A DNA stretch of 64,000 bases, taken from the NCBI RefSeq assembly GCF_030711595.1, contig NZ_JAUJUJ010000005.1, positions 1 to 64,000 on the forward strand. The letters are read 5' to 3'. Both the position numbers and the translations under genes were made by a program. Position 1 is the stretch's first letter. Each line of letters opens with the position of its first letter. Source of the DNA: Stenotrophomonas sp. YIM B06876 (GTDB lineage Bacteria > Pseudomonadota > Gammaproteobacteria > Xanthomonadales > Xanthomonadaceae). The notes beneath the pieces are model-generated. The model was not told the origin of the DNA and made no database searches. It saw only the letters and a program-made list of their open reading frames with translations. Below, in pieces: positions 33,298-41,898 of this stretch.

Positions 33298-33696
33298 TCA
33301 GCTCGTGCGGCCCAGCGGTGCGGGTTTGAAAGGACGGGTCGAGCGCAGTGCGCCGAGGCCAGCCAGCAGGGTGGCGGCAACCGCCAGCCAGAAGCCGCCT
33401 TTCACCTCACCCCACAGGTGGACGCTGGCGAAGTACAGGCACGCGCAGAACGCCAGCGATGCAAATAGTCCCGGCCACGGTCGCCGATAGGGCAGTACCA
33501 CCGCGGCGGCACCGATCACGCTCGCCAGCGCCCACAGCAGCTTTGTCCCGAACGTGGCCGCCCACAGGGTCCGGAATGCTTCGGTACCCGGGAACAGGTT
33601 GAAAAAAAGATCGAGCGTGACAACGGAATGCATGACCACCAGCGGCACGAAAGCCGCTGCGGCCAATCGACTCGGTAATGGCGTGCTGGCGTGCAT
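33298..33696 (-). CDS. Integral membrane protein of unknown function, 132 aa
   Basis: Four predicted helices: LAAAAFVPLVVMHSVVTLDL, LLWALASVIGAAAVVLPYRR, LFASLAFCACLYFASVHLWG and GGFWLAVAATLLAGLGALRS. The family is not recognised; it looks like small inner-membrane proteins that sit beside other envelope genes. It starts MHASTPLPSRL at 33696, with a purine-rich site upstream. It probably leads an operon with the 91-aa membrane gene at 32991. Confidence 0.8.
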   Translation of the reverse strand: MHASTPLPSRLAAAAFVPLVVMHSVVTLDLFFNLFPGTEAFRTLWAATFGTKLLWALASVIGAAAVVLPYRRPWPGLFASLAFCACLYFASVHLWGEVKGGFWLAVAATLLAGLGALRSTRPFKPAPLGRTS

Positions 33697-34173
33697 GGAA
33701 CCCCCTGCGATTCAACAACCGGGTTGAAGTGGCCGATGCGGGCGCGTCGGCTGGAATGGGCATCTTGCCGTCACCGCACCGGCCTTGGAGCAGCTTGAAC
33801 GGCAACCGTCCGCATGGCGCTGGCGGCTGGCGCGGCCATGCGGGGCCCGGGCGCGGAAACAATTGCAGCGGCCCGGTTTGCGCATGCCAAAACGCAGTGG
33901 CCTGCCAGCGGTGGAGCGGGCACGGCGGCCGTTTGCGATTCTTGCTTCATGGAGTCTCCAGCGTCAGGGGGAAGCCGGCCTCGGGGATGGCCATGGATAT
34001 TCCGGTCCGCAGCTTGGAACTGTCAATTGCGACGGCTTCCGGAGCGTTGGGCAGAAGGCCGGATGGTCACCTCGCCGCATCCGATCGCCGCCGCTTCAGC
34101 GGGCTGGAAATGGTCAACCCCGCCGCAGCGGGGTTGGTTCGGTGATGTGCGTGGATATGGATGCAGCAGGAGT
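33697..34173. other. Long intergenic region with an inverted repeat
   Basis: About 480 bases, no credible ORF. CAACCCCGC (34115-34123), a 4-nt loop and GCGGGGTTG (34128-34136) form a 9-bp hairpin. It lies just past the stop of the minus-strand channel gene and may end its transcript, though no T run follows. Confidence 0.5.
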
Positions 34174-34758
34174 TCAGCCGTCGCCTTGAACCGGCGCCTG
34201 CGCATTGCCGCCATTTTCGCGCCATCTGCGCAGGCCGCGCTGGAAGAACAGGCTGTTGGGAATCTGCATGAAGGTGGCGTCGGCCGGGCCGTCGATCTCC
34301 TGCAAGGTGGTGTAGATCATGTTGACGTCGATCACGCGGCCCTTGAGGCCGGGCTTCTCGCCGTTTTCCAGCAGTTCGATGCGGTCGCCGATGCGGAACG
34401 GGCGGGTGGTGAAAATAAGCAGGGTGCAGAAGATATTCGACAGCACGCTCCAGGCGGCGAAGAACGCGACCGCACCGACCGCGGCAAAACCGGTAAAAGC
34501 GGTCCACAGCACGGTGGCCGAAACGCCCAGCCGGTCCAGGATCACGATCAGCGTGGCGCTCCAGATGATGAAGTTGAACAGGCGCCGGGCGGCGACTTCC
34601 AGTTGCGGTGGCAAGGTGTAATGCGTGCCCAGGCGGGCGAGCAGGCGACGGGCCAGCACCCGCAGCAGCCAGGCGGCGGCCAGCACCAGCAGGATGCTCA
34701 GGCCGGTCTGCAGGGTGCCGATCCATTCGTGCATCCAGGCGGGGAGGTAATGCGTCAT
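34174..34758 (-). CDS. MscS-family mechanosensitive ion channel, short form
   Basis: A 194-residue inner-membrane protein. Three helices (TGLSILLVLAAAWLLRVLAR, LFNFIIWSATLIVILDRLGV, and TGFAAVGAVAFFAAWSVLSN, which is the Gly/Ala-packed pore helix) lead into the MscS beta domain: RPFRIGDRIELLENGEKPGL, GRVIDVNMIYTTLQEIDG and IPNSLFFQRGLRRWREN. It is far shorter than MscS of E. coli (286), lacking the C-terminal alpha/beta domain. It probably releases solutes on osmotic downshock. ATG 34758. Upstream lies the NPP lipoprotein gene on the same strand. Confidence 0.92.
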   Translation of the reverse strand: MTHYLPAWMHEWIGTLQTGLSILLVLAAAWLLRVLARRLLARLGTHYTLPPQLEVAARRLFNFIIWSATLIVILDRLGVSATVLWTAFTGFAAVGAVAFFAAWSVLSNIFCTLLIFTTRPFRIGDRIELLENGEKPGLKGRVIDVNMIYTTLQEIDGPADATFMQIPNSLFFQRGLRRWRENGGNAQAPVQGDG

Positions 34759-34810
34759 ACGGAGTTCTCTTGGCGGTGCCTGGGCAGCCGGTGCGCACAG
34801 GCGTGAGGGA

Positions 34811-36088
34811 TCATGGAAGGGATTTCAGCGCCGCCGCGGTACGCACGGGATGGCCGTCGTTGTGCGCCGGCGTGATCGCCAGCAAGTGGGCCAACAGAGG
34901 ATAGACGTCGACATTGTCGATGGGCGCAATCACCGCACCGCGTTTGAAGGCAGGACCGTGGGCAATGAACAGCGAATGCATATCCGGATGCCGGGTGTCG
35001 TAGCCGTGTTCACCGCGCGTGCGATAGCGCTTGAGTTGCAGCCTCTCGCGGGTCGTGACCTGCCAGCCGTGCTCGGCGATGCAGAGGTAGGCGGGAACGC
35101 GGCGGTGCTGGCCGAACTGGAAACGCGCTGGAATCTGTTCGCGGGTCATGCACTGCATATGCGGGTGTTTGCCCAGCAGCTTTGCGGCGTGCGCTTCGCC
35201 GCCGGGAAGGGCGTCGAACGAGGCGTAGGCGCCGGTCCAGCTGACATCCAGCGCGCTCACATCCACCAGGTCATCCAGCAGCACCTCGCGCTCCGGTCCG
35301 GTGCTGGCCATGCCGTGATCGGAGCCGATCACCAGATTGACCCGCTGGCCCAGCCCTTGCGACCGGATGCCGGCGACGAGCGCGGCCATCGCCGTATCCA
35401 CTTCGCCCAGCGCGGCATTGAGTTGCGGTGAATCCGGGCCATGCACATGGCCCATGGTGTCGACCAGATCGAAGTACAGGGTGATGAAGTGCGGCCGTTG
35501 TGCCGCCGGCAGCGCCAGCCATTGCAGGACCTGTTGCACCCGCTGGGCCGAGGTCACCTTGATGTCGAACGCCCGCCAGAATTCCGGCCGGGCGCCATGG
35601 ATCGGCGCTTCCGAGCCGACCCAGAACATCGAGGCGGCACGGCCGCCGTGTTCCCGCACGCTGGTCCACAGCGGCTTGCCGCCATTCCACCAGCGCGCGT
35701 CGGCCACCGTGGCCGGGTCGAACATGCTGAAGCGCACGCCGGGGATCTGCGGGTCGGTCATGAAGTTGGAGATCACGCCGTGATTGTCCGGGCGCAGGCC
35801 GGTCACCAGGGTGTAGTGGTTGGGAAACGTGATCGAGGGATACGACGGCCGCATGTACTGCGCGCGCACGCCGTCGGCGGCCAGCGCGGCCAGTGTGGGG
35901 GTCAGCCCGCGCTCGAGATATTCGTTGCGGAAGCCATCGATCGACACCAGGATCAGTGGCGCCTCGGCGTTTGCCGGCATCGGCTGTGCGGCGGGCGTGG
36001 CAAGCGCAGGAGACGGCGTTCCGGTCAGGGACGTACAGCCGGCCAGCGCCAGCGCCGAGAACAGCAGGAGTGCGGAAAATCGGAGCAT
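34811..36088 (-). CDS. NPP-type nucleotide pyrophosphatase/phosphodiesterase lipoprotein (alkaline phosphatase superfamily)
   Basis: A 425-residue protein with a lipoprotein signal (LALAGC, Cys at 18). The bimetallic core is complete: LVSIDGF (Asp51), PSITFPNHYTLVTGL (nucleophile Thr87), FDLVDTMGHVHGP (Asp/His pair), IGSDHGM and the late His in EHGYD. This is the pattern of the Xanthomonas NPP enzyme, which hydrolyses phosphodiester and pyrophosphate bonds of nucleotides. It probably acts in the periplasm. It starts at 36088 and the MscS gene lies 52 bp downstream on the same strand. Confidence 0.93.
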   Translation of the reverse strand: MLRFSALLLFSALALAGCTSLTGTPSPALATPAAQPMPANAEAPLILVSIDGFRNEYLERGLTPTLAALAADGVRAQYMRPSYPSITFPNHYTLVTGLRPDNHGVISNFMTDPQIPGVRFSMFDPATVADARWWNGGKPLWTSVREHGGRAASMFWVGSEAPIHGARPEFWRAFDIKVTSAQRVQQVLQWLALPAAQRPHFITLYFDLVDTMGHVHGPDSPQLNAALGEVDTAMAALVAGIRSQGLGQRVNLVIGSDHGMASTGPEREVLLDDLVDVSALDVSWTGAYASFDALPGGEAHAAKLLGKHPHMQCMTREQIPARFQFGQHRRVPAYLCIAEHGWQVTTRERLQLKRYRTRGEHGYDTRHPDMHSLFIAHGPAFKRGAVIAPIDNVDVYPLLAHLLAITPAHNDGHPVRTAAALKSLP

Positions 36089-36364
36089 GCAGTCACAACA
36101 TCAGGAGGGTGGCCGATTGTCGGCCACCAGCCGCGGTCGTGTCAGCTGATCGTCATCGGTCGCAAGACCGGCGCAGAGGATCGGCGTCGCAGCCGGGCGC
36201 GTGCTGCCGTTTGCGGAAAACCAGCACGTTCCGCTGTGACCGGGGCCGTGATGGCAATGCGCGGCCCGGCAGCGGGGAGCGAAGAACGCCGCTGCCTCCG
36301 GCACGCAGCGGCAGGCGCGCGCAGAGTGCTGTACGGCCGCGATGCAGCGGCGGCCGGGGTCGCC
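36089..36364. other. Spacer between the NPP gene and the YkgJ operon, nothing recognised
   Basis: About 276 bases with mostly Arg-rich antisense frames and no start. It must hold the promoter of the NPP gene and the 3' end of the small-protein transcript. Confidence 0.45.
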
Positions 36365-36562
36365 TCAGCCTTCTGCGGCCTTGGCCTCTGCGATCTTCTT
36401 CAGGGTATTGGTGTTGCCCAACACCTCGATCTTGCCACCGGCCTTGCGGAAGGCGGCGAGGTCGGCGGCCAGGCTTTCATGGCTCAGTGCCGACGATGCC
36501 TGCTTGCGGTCGGGACGGTTGATGCGCGGCTGGTTGGCGGTCTTCAAAGGCAAGCGTGACAT
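36365..36562 (-). CDS. Small protein of unknown family with FRKxGGxIEVLG motif (paralogue of 7470-7727)
   Basis: Sixty-five residues from ATG 36562, with AAGGAGC five bases upstream. The N-terminus is basic (MSRLPLKTANQPRINRPDRK), and the core LSHESLAADLAAFRKAGGKI with EVLGNT repeats the core of the 85-aa protein at 7470. It lies 12 bp after the YkgJ gene and is surely on the same transcript. The family is unassigned. The short FxxxGGxI core recalls the end of SutA, which binds RNA polymerase in Pseudomonas, but that is a weak clue. Confidence 0.8.
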   Translation of the reverse strand: MSRLPLKTANQPRINRPDRKQASSALSHESLAADLAAFRKAGGKIEVLGNTNTLKKIAEAKAAEG

Positions 36563-36574
36563 TTAAGCTCCTTT

Positions 36575-36919
36575 CTAGCGGTACAGGGTGAGGGGAATGC
36601 CGCGGCTCATCTGATCCTGGTAGGCGCTGCGGACTTCCCGGCAATACGGGGCGCCCATGACAAAGCGCCGGCAGATGGAGGGACGCTGTTCGTAGATGGT
36701 GCAATTCAGGTGATGGCCGTCCACCGCCACGCACCAGCCCTCTTCATCCCGGGCCATGACGTGCAGTCCGGCTTCGGTGTATTCGGTCAGATGCTCGGGG
36801 ACCTTGTCCTCGGGCATCAGCAGTACCGTCAGGCGACAGCACACCGCATCGCAGCGGCTGCAGCTGATGTCGGATTTACGCTCGGCAGGGGGGTTGGCAG
36901 CAGCAGTGGCGGTAGCCAT
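36575..36919 (-). CDS. YkgJ family cysteine-cluster protein
   Basis: A 114-residue protein with the YkgJ pattern CSRCDAVCCRLTVLLMPEDK, a Cys in WCVAVDGHHLNCTIYEQRPS and CRRFVMGAPYCREVR. The CxxCxxxCC cluster is thought to bind a metal or Fe-S centre; the family has no established reaction. ATG 36919 has GGAGG seven bases upstream. It is the first gene of a two-gene unit, with the FRKxGG small protein 12 bp downstream. Confidence 0.92.
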   Translation of the reverse strand: MATATAAANPPAERKSDISCSRCDAVCCRLTVLLMPEDKVPEHLTEYTEAGLHVMARDEEGWCVAVDGHHLNCTIYEQRPSICRRFVMGAPYCREVRSAYQDQMSRGIPLTLYR

Positions 36920-37269
36920 GCGTCGGCCTCCAGGTTGTCGGCGCGCGACCGTCGCAGACGAATGCGGGAGGGGCGCGTCCAGATCGGCAGGCACCAGAGA
37001 CCACCGGCGCCCTCAGGACGGGTGGCGCTCGGCGATGGGTGGGGCGGCTAGGGCGCAGGGCGCGCAACGCAAGCGCGGCAGGGCGGCGATGCAACGAGAC
37101 GCGCCAATGCCGGTGGAAGGCCCGTCGCGAGAAAGTTCAGCGCGCTTATCATACGCGGCTTTGTGCCGACAAGCGTTAATGGCCTCGCATGGCGACGTGG
37201 AGCCGCCGCTCGTGTGCGCATCCCGGAGGGCAATCGCACCGGTTGCGCGTGCCGGCAGCGGTGCGCCTT
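36920..37269. other. Intergenic region, no convincing gene
   Basis: About 350 bases between the YkgJ start and the YegD-like stop, both on the minus strand. It should contain the YkgJ promoter. All frames appear non-coding. No hairpin with a T run was found after the chaperone gene. Confidence 0.45.
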
Positions 37270-38625
37270 TTACCGCGAGGCCGACAGGGCCAGGCCCTGC
37301 ACCACGCCAAAGGACGGATCGCCATGCACCAGCCGCGACTGCGGGAACGCGGCGGCGGTGGCCTGCTGGATATAGCCGGCACGCGACATGCCTCCGGTCA
37401 GGAAGACCGCGGCCGGTTCGGTGCCGATATCGGTACGCACCTGCTGCAGCAGGTCGCCCAGTTCGCGCAGATACGTGGTGGCGGCGTCGCCCAGACGGCT
37501 GGCAGCGATCTCCACGGCCAGTCCGCGCTCGATGAAATCCAGCGCGCTGGTGTGGGTGGCGGCGTCGCTGAGGCCGATCTTGCACTGCTCCACCGCGCGA
37601 TACAGGCGGGCGGTGTTGCCGGTGTCCTGCAACGCCCGCAGTCGCGGGCCGTAGGGCGCATCGACATCGCGATAGCTGTGCTGGCGGAAATCCTTCTGCC
37701 GGGTCATGTCCTGCACCATTGCCGCTTCCACATAGTGATGGGCCGGGACGCGGGTGATGCCGCGGCCGAACAATGGCATATAGCCGGTCAGGCTCAGCGC
37801 CAGGTCGATATCGGTACCGCCGCGGGGAATACCCCAGGCGCGATGGACTTCCGGCACGCCGTCACCGCCGACGCGGGCGTGGGCGATATCGGTGGTGCCG
37901 CCGCCGATATCCACCACCACCACGTCATGCGGATCGCGGCTGCCGGCGTGGTAATGCATGGCTGCCGCGGCCGGCTCTTCAAGGAAATCGATGCTGTCAA
38001 AGCCGGCGGCGATTGCGGCGCTGTGCAGGATGTCCAGCGCCTGCGCATTGCCGGCCTCGCCGATCGAACTGCGGAACTGCACCGGGCGCCCGAGCGTGGC
38101 GCGGCGCACATTGGCGCCGAGCTGCCGCGAGGCGGTCAGGCGGATGTGTTCAAGGATATGGGTGGCGATACCGGTGATGGTCTGCCGCGCGCGCGGATGC
38201 AGGTTGTAGCCGAGCATCGATTTGGGGCTCTGCACCAGGTTGCCTTCGTTTTCCTCGAAGTAGGCTTCCAGCGCCGCATCGCCGTAGACCGCGTTCTGCA
38301 ACAGCGCGGTCGAGCTGCGCGGTTCGCGGATCCGCTCTTCCATCCATTGCCGGCGCACCACCCGGACCGCATCGCGGCGCAGCTGTTCCGCGGTGCGTTC
38401 CTGCCCGGCGGCGCGGGCATCGCGGCGACCGGATTCAACCAGTTCGCCCACCTGGTGTTCCAGTGCCGGAGTCAGCGCGAAGTCGTTCGGATCGCGCATC
38501 ACCTCGGGGAAATACACCGTGGTGCGGAACTGCATGGCCTGGCCGAAGCGGATTGGCACCACACGCCCGTCAATGACCGCCGCGGCGGCGGAGTTGCTGG
38601 TGCCGAAGTCGATGCCGAGTTTCAT
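37270..38625 (-). CDS. yegD: Hsp70-family protein, YegD-like
   Basis: A 451-residue protein with the actin/Hsp70 ATPase fold only: LGIDFGTSNSAAAAVIDGRV (phosphate 1), FLEEPAAAAMHYHAG, VVVVDIGGGTTDIAHARVGG (phosphate 2) and VFLTGGMSRAGYIQQATAAA (adenosine). The C-terminal substrate-binding domain of DnaK is missing, exactly as in E. coli YegD. Its client or regulatory role is unknown. It starts at 38625. The CDF gene lies upstream on the same strand, 57 bp away, so co-transcription is likely. Confidence 0.94.
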   Translation of the reverse strand: MKLGIDFGTSNSAAAAVIDGRVVPIRFGQAMQFRTTVYFPEVMRDPNDFALTPALEHQVGELVESGRRDARAAGQERTAEQLRRDAVRVVRRQWMEERIREPRSSTALLQNAVYGDAALEAYFEENEGNLVQSPKSMLGYNLHPRARQTITGIATHILEHIRLTASRQLGANVRRATLGRPVQFRSSIGEAGNAQALDILHSAAIAAGFDSIDFLEEPAAAAMHYHAGSRDPHDVVVVDIGGGTTDIAHARVGGDGVPEVHRAWGIPRGGTDIDLALSLTGYMPLFGRGITRVPAHHYVEAAMVQDMTRQKDFRQHSYRDVDAPYGPRLRALQDTGNTARLYRAVEQCKIGLSDAATHTSALDFIERGLAVEIAASRLGDAATTYLRELGDLLQQVRTDIGTEPAAVFLTGGMSRAGYIQQATAAAFPQSRLVHGDPSFGVVQGLALSASR

Positions 38626-38682
38626 GCGCGGTGCCGCTGATGCGAGGGCCGCGCACTTTACTATGGCCGGCCGGGACGCGCG

Positions 38683-39642
38683 TCACTGCGTCGATGCGGG
38701 GGGATCCAGTTGCTGCAGGCGTTGCTGCCAGGTCTGTGGCGTCTGCGGCTTCACAAACAGCGCCACCAGTTCGGGATGGCGCGCGTGCGCGGCGGCCTCG
38801 ATGCGGCCGATGCAGGCTTCGATCTGCGGGGTGGTGCGGTGGTCCTCGAACTCGGCGCTGAGCGCGGCCATCACCTGGTTGGGGCCCATCTGCACGGTCA
38901 GCACGCCATTGGCCGAATGCACGTCCGGATCGCGCGAGGCGATCTCCAGCAACGAGCGCGCGACGTCCGGATCGGCCGATTCGCCGAGCAGCAGGCCCTT
39001 GGTTTCGCGCGCCAGCAGGAAAGCGGTCACCGCCAGCACCGCGCCGATGCCGATGGAGGCGATGCCGTCGAGTTCGGGCATCTGCAGCAGCTGCGCACCG
39101 AGCAGCCCGGCCAGGGCGATGAGCAGGCCGATCAGCGCGGCGCTGTCTTCCAGCAACACGGTGAAGGTGCTCGGGTCCTTGCTGCGCCGGAAAGCTTCGA
39201 AATAGCCAAGCTGGCCCTTGGTGGCGCGGAATTCGCGCACTGCCACGGTCCACGAGATTCCCTCGAACACCAGCGATACCCCCAGCACCAGATAGGCCAG
39301 GCTATGGCTGCCGCCCGGGACCGGATGGCGCAGCCGCGTGATGCCTTCGTAGATCGAGATGCCCGCGCCCATCGCAAACACCAGCAAGGCGACGATGAAA
39401 CTCCAGAAATACAGTTCGCGGCCGTGGCCCAGCGGATGGGCGTGGTCGGCAGGGCGGTTGGCGCGGCGCAGGCCGTAGAGCAACAGCACTTCGTTGATCG
39501 TATCCACCAGCGAGTGCACGCCTTCGCTGAGCATGGCTGAACTGCCGGACACCGCGGCGGCGATGAACTTGGCTACCGCGATGGCCAGATTCCCGGCCAG
39601 CGCCACATGGATGACCCGCCGCGGACCGCTGGTTCCCGTCAC
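38683..39642 (-). CDS. Cation diffusion facilitator family transporter
   Basis: A 319-residue protein. HVALAGNLAIAVAKFIAAAV and SSAMLSEGVHSLVDTINEVL are helices 1 and 2 with the metal-binding S...H/D pattern, DHAHPLGHGRELYFWSFIVA is the loop before helix 3, and ASIGIGAVLAVTAFLLARET precedes a short cytosolic domain. It exports a divalent metal such as Zn, Mn or Fe in exchange for protons; the metal is not assignable. No ATG is available; GTG 39642 has GGAG six bases upstream. It diverges from yjdM, 111 bp apart. Confidence 0.9.
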   Translation of the reverse strand: MTGTSGPRRVIHVALAGNLAIAVAKFIAAAVSGSSAMLSEGVHSLVDTINEVLLLYGLRRANRPADHAHPLGHGRELYFWSFIVALLVFAMGAGISIYEGITRLRHPVPGGSHSLAYLVLGVSLVFEGISWTVAVREFRATKGQLGYFEAFRRSKDPSTFTVLLEDSAALIGLLIALAGLLGAQLLQMPELDGIASIGIGAVLAVTAFLLARETKGLLLGESADPDVARSLLEIASRDPDVHSANGVLTVQMGPNQVMAALSAEFEDHRTTPQIEACIGRIEAAAHARHPELVALFVKPQTPQTWQQRLQQLDPPASTQ

Positions 39643-39753
39643 GTTCTGCTCCGTAGCTGCGGTGGCGTTCCGCCGCGCAACTTTCCGCGGCCGGCTGTCG
39701 CCATGACGTGAGCGGCTACAATTGACAGCCTTTCCTGATGTCCGGGTCATGCC

Positions 39754-40092
39754 ATGTCTGTTACTTCCTGTCCCCAGTGCTCACTTCAGAACGTCTATCC
39801 CGATGGCGCGTTGTGGGTCTGCGCCGATTGCGGCCACGAGTGGGCGGCCGGCGATACCGCCGAGGCGGCTTCGGGGGTGGTGGTGCGCGACAGCAACGGC
39901 AACGTGCTGGTGGCCGGCGATACCGTCACCGTGATCAAGGATCTGAAGGTCAAGGGCTCGTCGATCCCGCTCAAGCAGGGCACGGTGATCCGCAATATCC
40001 GCCTGGTGGAAGACGATGCCGAAAACATCGAAGGCAATTCCGACAAGATCAAGGGTCTGGTGCTGAAGACCTGCTTCCTGCGCAAGGCCTGA
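39754..40092 (+). CDS. yjdM: YjdM (PhnA-like) zinc-ribbon protein
   Basis: A 112-residue protein: CPQCSLQNVYPDGALWVCAD with a second CxxC completes one zinc ribbon at residues 6-27. The C-terminal SH3-like domain follows (VVRDSNGNVLVAGDTVTVIK and RNIRLVEDDAENIEGNSDKI). E. coli YjdM was once called PhnA but is not the phosphonoacetate hydrolase; its role is unknown. It starts at 39754 and diverges from the CDF transporter, which suggests shared regulation in metal response (inference). Confidence 0.95.
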   Translation: MSVTSCPQCSLQNVYPDGALWVCADCGHEWAAGDTAEAASGVVVRDSNGNVLVAGDTVTVIKDLKVKGSSIPLKQGTVIRNIRLVEDDAENIEGNSDKIKGLVLKTCFLRKA

Positions 40093-40601
40093 GCGCCGTT
40101 CTGCGATCGGTGGCCAGTGGGCAGCGCTGTGCGTGCCGGGCCGGGCCGGTACAGGTTTTTTGCGGTTGCCCGGTAGCGGACACCGCCCGCAGCCCGAACC
40201 GGTCCGTCTGCTCGCCGCTTTTTTCATCGTTCGCGTCGCGGGGCCCCGGTAGGGCGCGCGGTTTGGCCGCGGGCGGGCGCAGCGTGGCGCGCGCCAGATA
40301 GCGCCGATGCAGGCGCCGCACTCCATCCACAGCGCATGTGGACGAGGGCCGGGTAAACATGTGGATAACCTCCCGCAGCCGTTGCGTTGCAAGGCGCAGG
40401 GGGTGCGTGCTCAAAAAATGGCCAGCGCCGGTGGAGCGGGGCGCTGCGGGTCGAACCGGCCACCGCCCATGGCGCGGGTTTGAGCCGGCGCCAGCCGCGT
40501 TGGGGCGGCGGCCCGGAACCGGGCGGTCTCTGCTAGTATCCGCGGCCTTCCATTAGTGCGGTTCGTCGCGACAGGACGCGCCTCTGCTGGCTTGCGACAT
40601 C
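40093..40601. other. Long intergenic region with DnaA-box-like sites
   Basis: About 510 bases upstream of the ThpR-like gene with no credible ORF. It contains TCCACA-N5-TGTGGA (40326-40342) and TGTGGATAA (40360-40368), the latter a perfect complement of the TTATCCACA DnaA box. A stretch of G+C-rich spacer without features lies between yjdM and these sites. Confidence 0.5.
40323..40368. promoter_or_regulatory. Cluster of DnaA-box-like sequences
   Basis: TGTGGATAA at 40360-40368 is a perfect DnaA box on the minus strand (TTATCCACA). CCATCCACA at 40323-40331 and TGTGGACGA at 40337-40345 each match seven of nine positions. Two of them form a TCCACA/TGTGGA inverted repeat. They may regulate the gene at 40602 or be chance; no A+T-rich unwinding region adjoins them, so a replication origin is unlikely. 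Confidence 0.35.
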
Positions 40602-41189
40602 ATGAAGACGTTTCTTCCCTCTGCCGATGCGCAAATGGCGCTGGGCTTCGGTAACGATATTCCGACCGAACGCCTGTTTTTCGCGGTGATGCCCGATGCG
40701 CAGACCGCGGCGCGGATCGTCGAGATCGCCGCCGGCCTGCGCGAGGAACATGGCTTGAGCGGACGGTTGCTGGCGCGCGAGCGCCTGCACATCACCTTGC
40801 ATCATCTGGGCGATTACGCCGGGTTGCCGCCGAGCCTGCTGGCCCGCGTGCAGCAGATGGCCGCACGGGTGCGCCTGCCCGAATTCGAGGTCTGTTTCGA
40901 CCAGGCCGGCAGTTTTGCCGGGCACCGGCAGAGCCCGTTCGTGCTGCGCAGCGAAGGGGGCGCGGAACTGCTGCACGGTCTGCACCAGGAACTGGCGCGT
41001 TGCCTGCAGGGGGTGGGGAGCAGGTCCGAACATGCGTTCACCCCGCACCTGACCCTGCTGTACGACACGCGCCGGCTGCCGGTGCAGCCGGTACAGCCGA
41101 TCCGCTGGTGGGTGCGCGAATTCGTGCTGATCCGCAGCTTTCTCGGGCAGACCCGTTACCAGCTGGAAGGACGCTGGCCGCTGGGGTGA
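40602..41189 (+). CDS. thpR: RNA 2',3'-cyclic phosphodiesterase / 2'-5' RNA ligase family (ThpR-like)
   Basis: A 195-residue protein with two HxTx motifs, HITLHHLGDYAGLPP near residue 67 and HLTLLYDTRRLPVQ near residue 150, which define the 2H phosphoesterase superfamily. The start ERLFFAVMPDAQTAARIVEI is the usual ThpR N-terminus. ThpR hydrolyses 2',3'-cyclic phosphate ends of RNA. The first 24 residues are additional to the domain. The ATG at 40602 has no clear Shine-Dalgarno sequence. It may be co-transcribed with the HD protein 42 bp downstream. Confidence 0.93.
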   Translation: MKTFLPSADAQMALGFGNDIPTERLFFAVMPDAQTAARIVEIAAGLREEHGLSGRLLARERLHITLHHLGDYAGLPPSLLARVQQMAARVRLPEFEVCFDQAGSFAGHRQSPFVLRSEGGAELLHGLHQELARCLQGVGSRSEHAFTPHLTLLYDTRRLPVQPVQPIRWWVREFVLIRSFLGQTRYQLEGRWPLG

Positions 41190-41231
41190 GGCGCGCTTGC
41201 GCATCGCCGGCCCTGCGCCAATCATGAGCAT

Positions 41232-41834
41232 ATGGATCTGCTTCCCTTTGCACTGCCGGCGCCGCTGCTGGCCCAGATCGAGACGGCCTACGCCACGCCG
41301 CCGCGGGCATATCACAACCTGGCCCATGTGCAGGCGCTGCTGCGGCACTACCGCGACGTGGCTGCCGGGCCGGGTTGGCAACAGCCGCGCGAGGTGTGCC
41401 TGGCCGTGCTCTATCACGATGCGATCTACGAAGCCGGCCGCCGCGACAACGAAGCGCGCTCCGCGCAGCTGGCGCTGCAGGCGATCACGCGCTGGCTGCC
41501 TGACGCCGGGATCGATGCGGCGCGGGTGGGGGCGCTGATCAACCTCACCGCCCGCCATGGCCAACTGCGTGCGGAACAGCTCGATGCCGATGCCGCCTTG
41601 TTTCTTGACAGCGACATGGCCATCCTCGGCGCCGCGGCCGAGGTGTTCGACGCCTATGATCGCGGTATCGCCGAGGAATACCGCGGCAAGGTGCCGGGCG
41701 TGCTGTTCCGGCTCAACCGCCGGCGCTTCCTCGCCGGCGTGTTGGCACAACCGCGGATCTTCTTCAGCGATTTTTTCCACACCCGCTACGATGCGGCCGC
41801 GCGCGCCAACCTGCGTCGCGTCACCACTGCTTGA
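41232..41834 (+). CDS. HD-domain metal-dependent phosphohydrolase family protein
   Basis: A 200-residue all-helical protein. PRAYHNLAHVQALLRHYRDV, LAVLYHDAIYEAGRRDNEAR (the HD pair) and NLTARHGQ supply the His, His-Asp and later residues of the HD fold, and FLDSDMAILGA the final Asp. The YHNLAH/HDAIY pattern is that of a conserved family called predicted metal-dependent HD phosphohydrolase. Its substrate is unproven; nucleotide or lipid phosphates are candidates. Starts at 41232 and follows the ThpR gene. Confidence 0.92.
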   Translation: MDLLPFALPAPLLAQIETAYATPPRAYHNLAHVQALLRHYRDVAAGPGWQQPREVCLAVLYHDAIYEAGRRDNEARSAQLALQAITRWLPDAGIDAARVGALINLTARHGQLRAEQLDADAALFLDSDMAILGAAAEVFDAYDRGIAEEYRGKVPGVLFRLNRRRFLAGVLAQPRIFFSDFFHTRYDAAARANLRRVTTA

Positions 41835-41898
41835 AGCAGGCGCGGCACATGCCACTCCCGATGTGCTTCTTTTCGACACGCTCCTCCTGTATCGCGCA

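Noticed and set aside
40323-40368. Replication origin suggested by the DnaA boxes
   Set aside because: No A+T-rich unwinding region, too few boxes, and no dnaA, dnaN or rep gene nearby. Kept only as a possible regulatory cluster.
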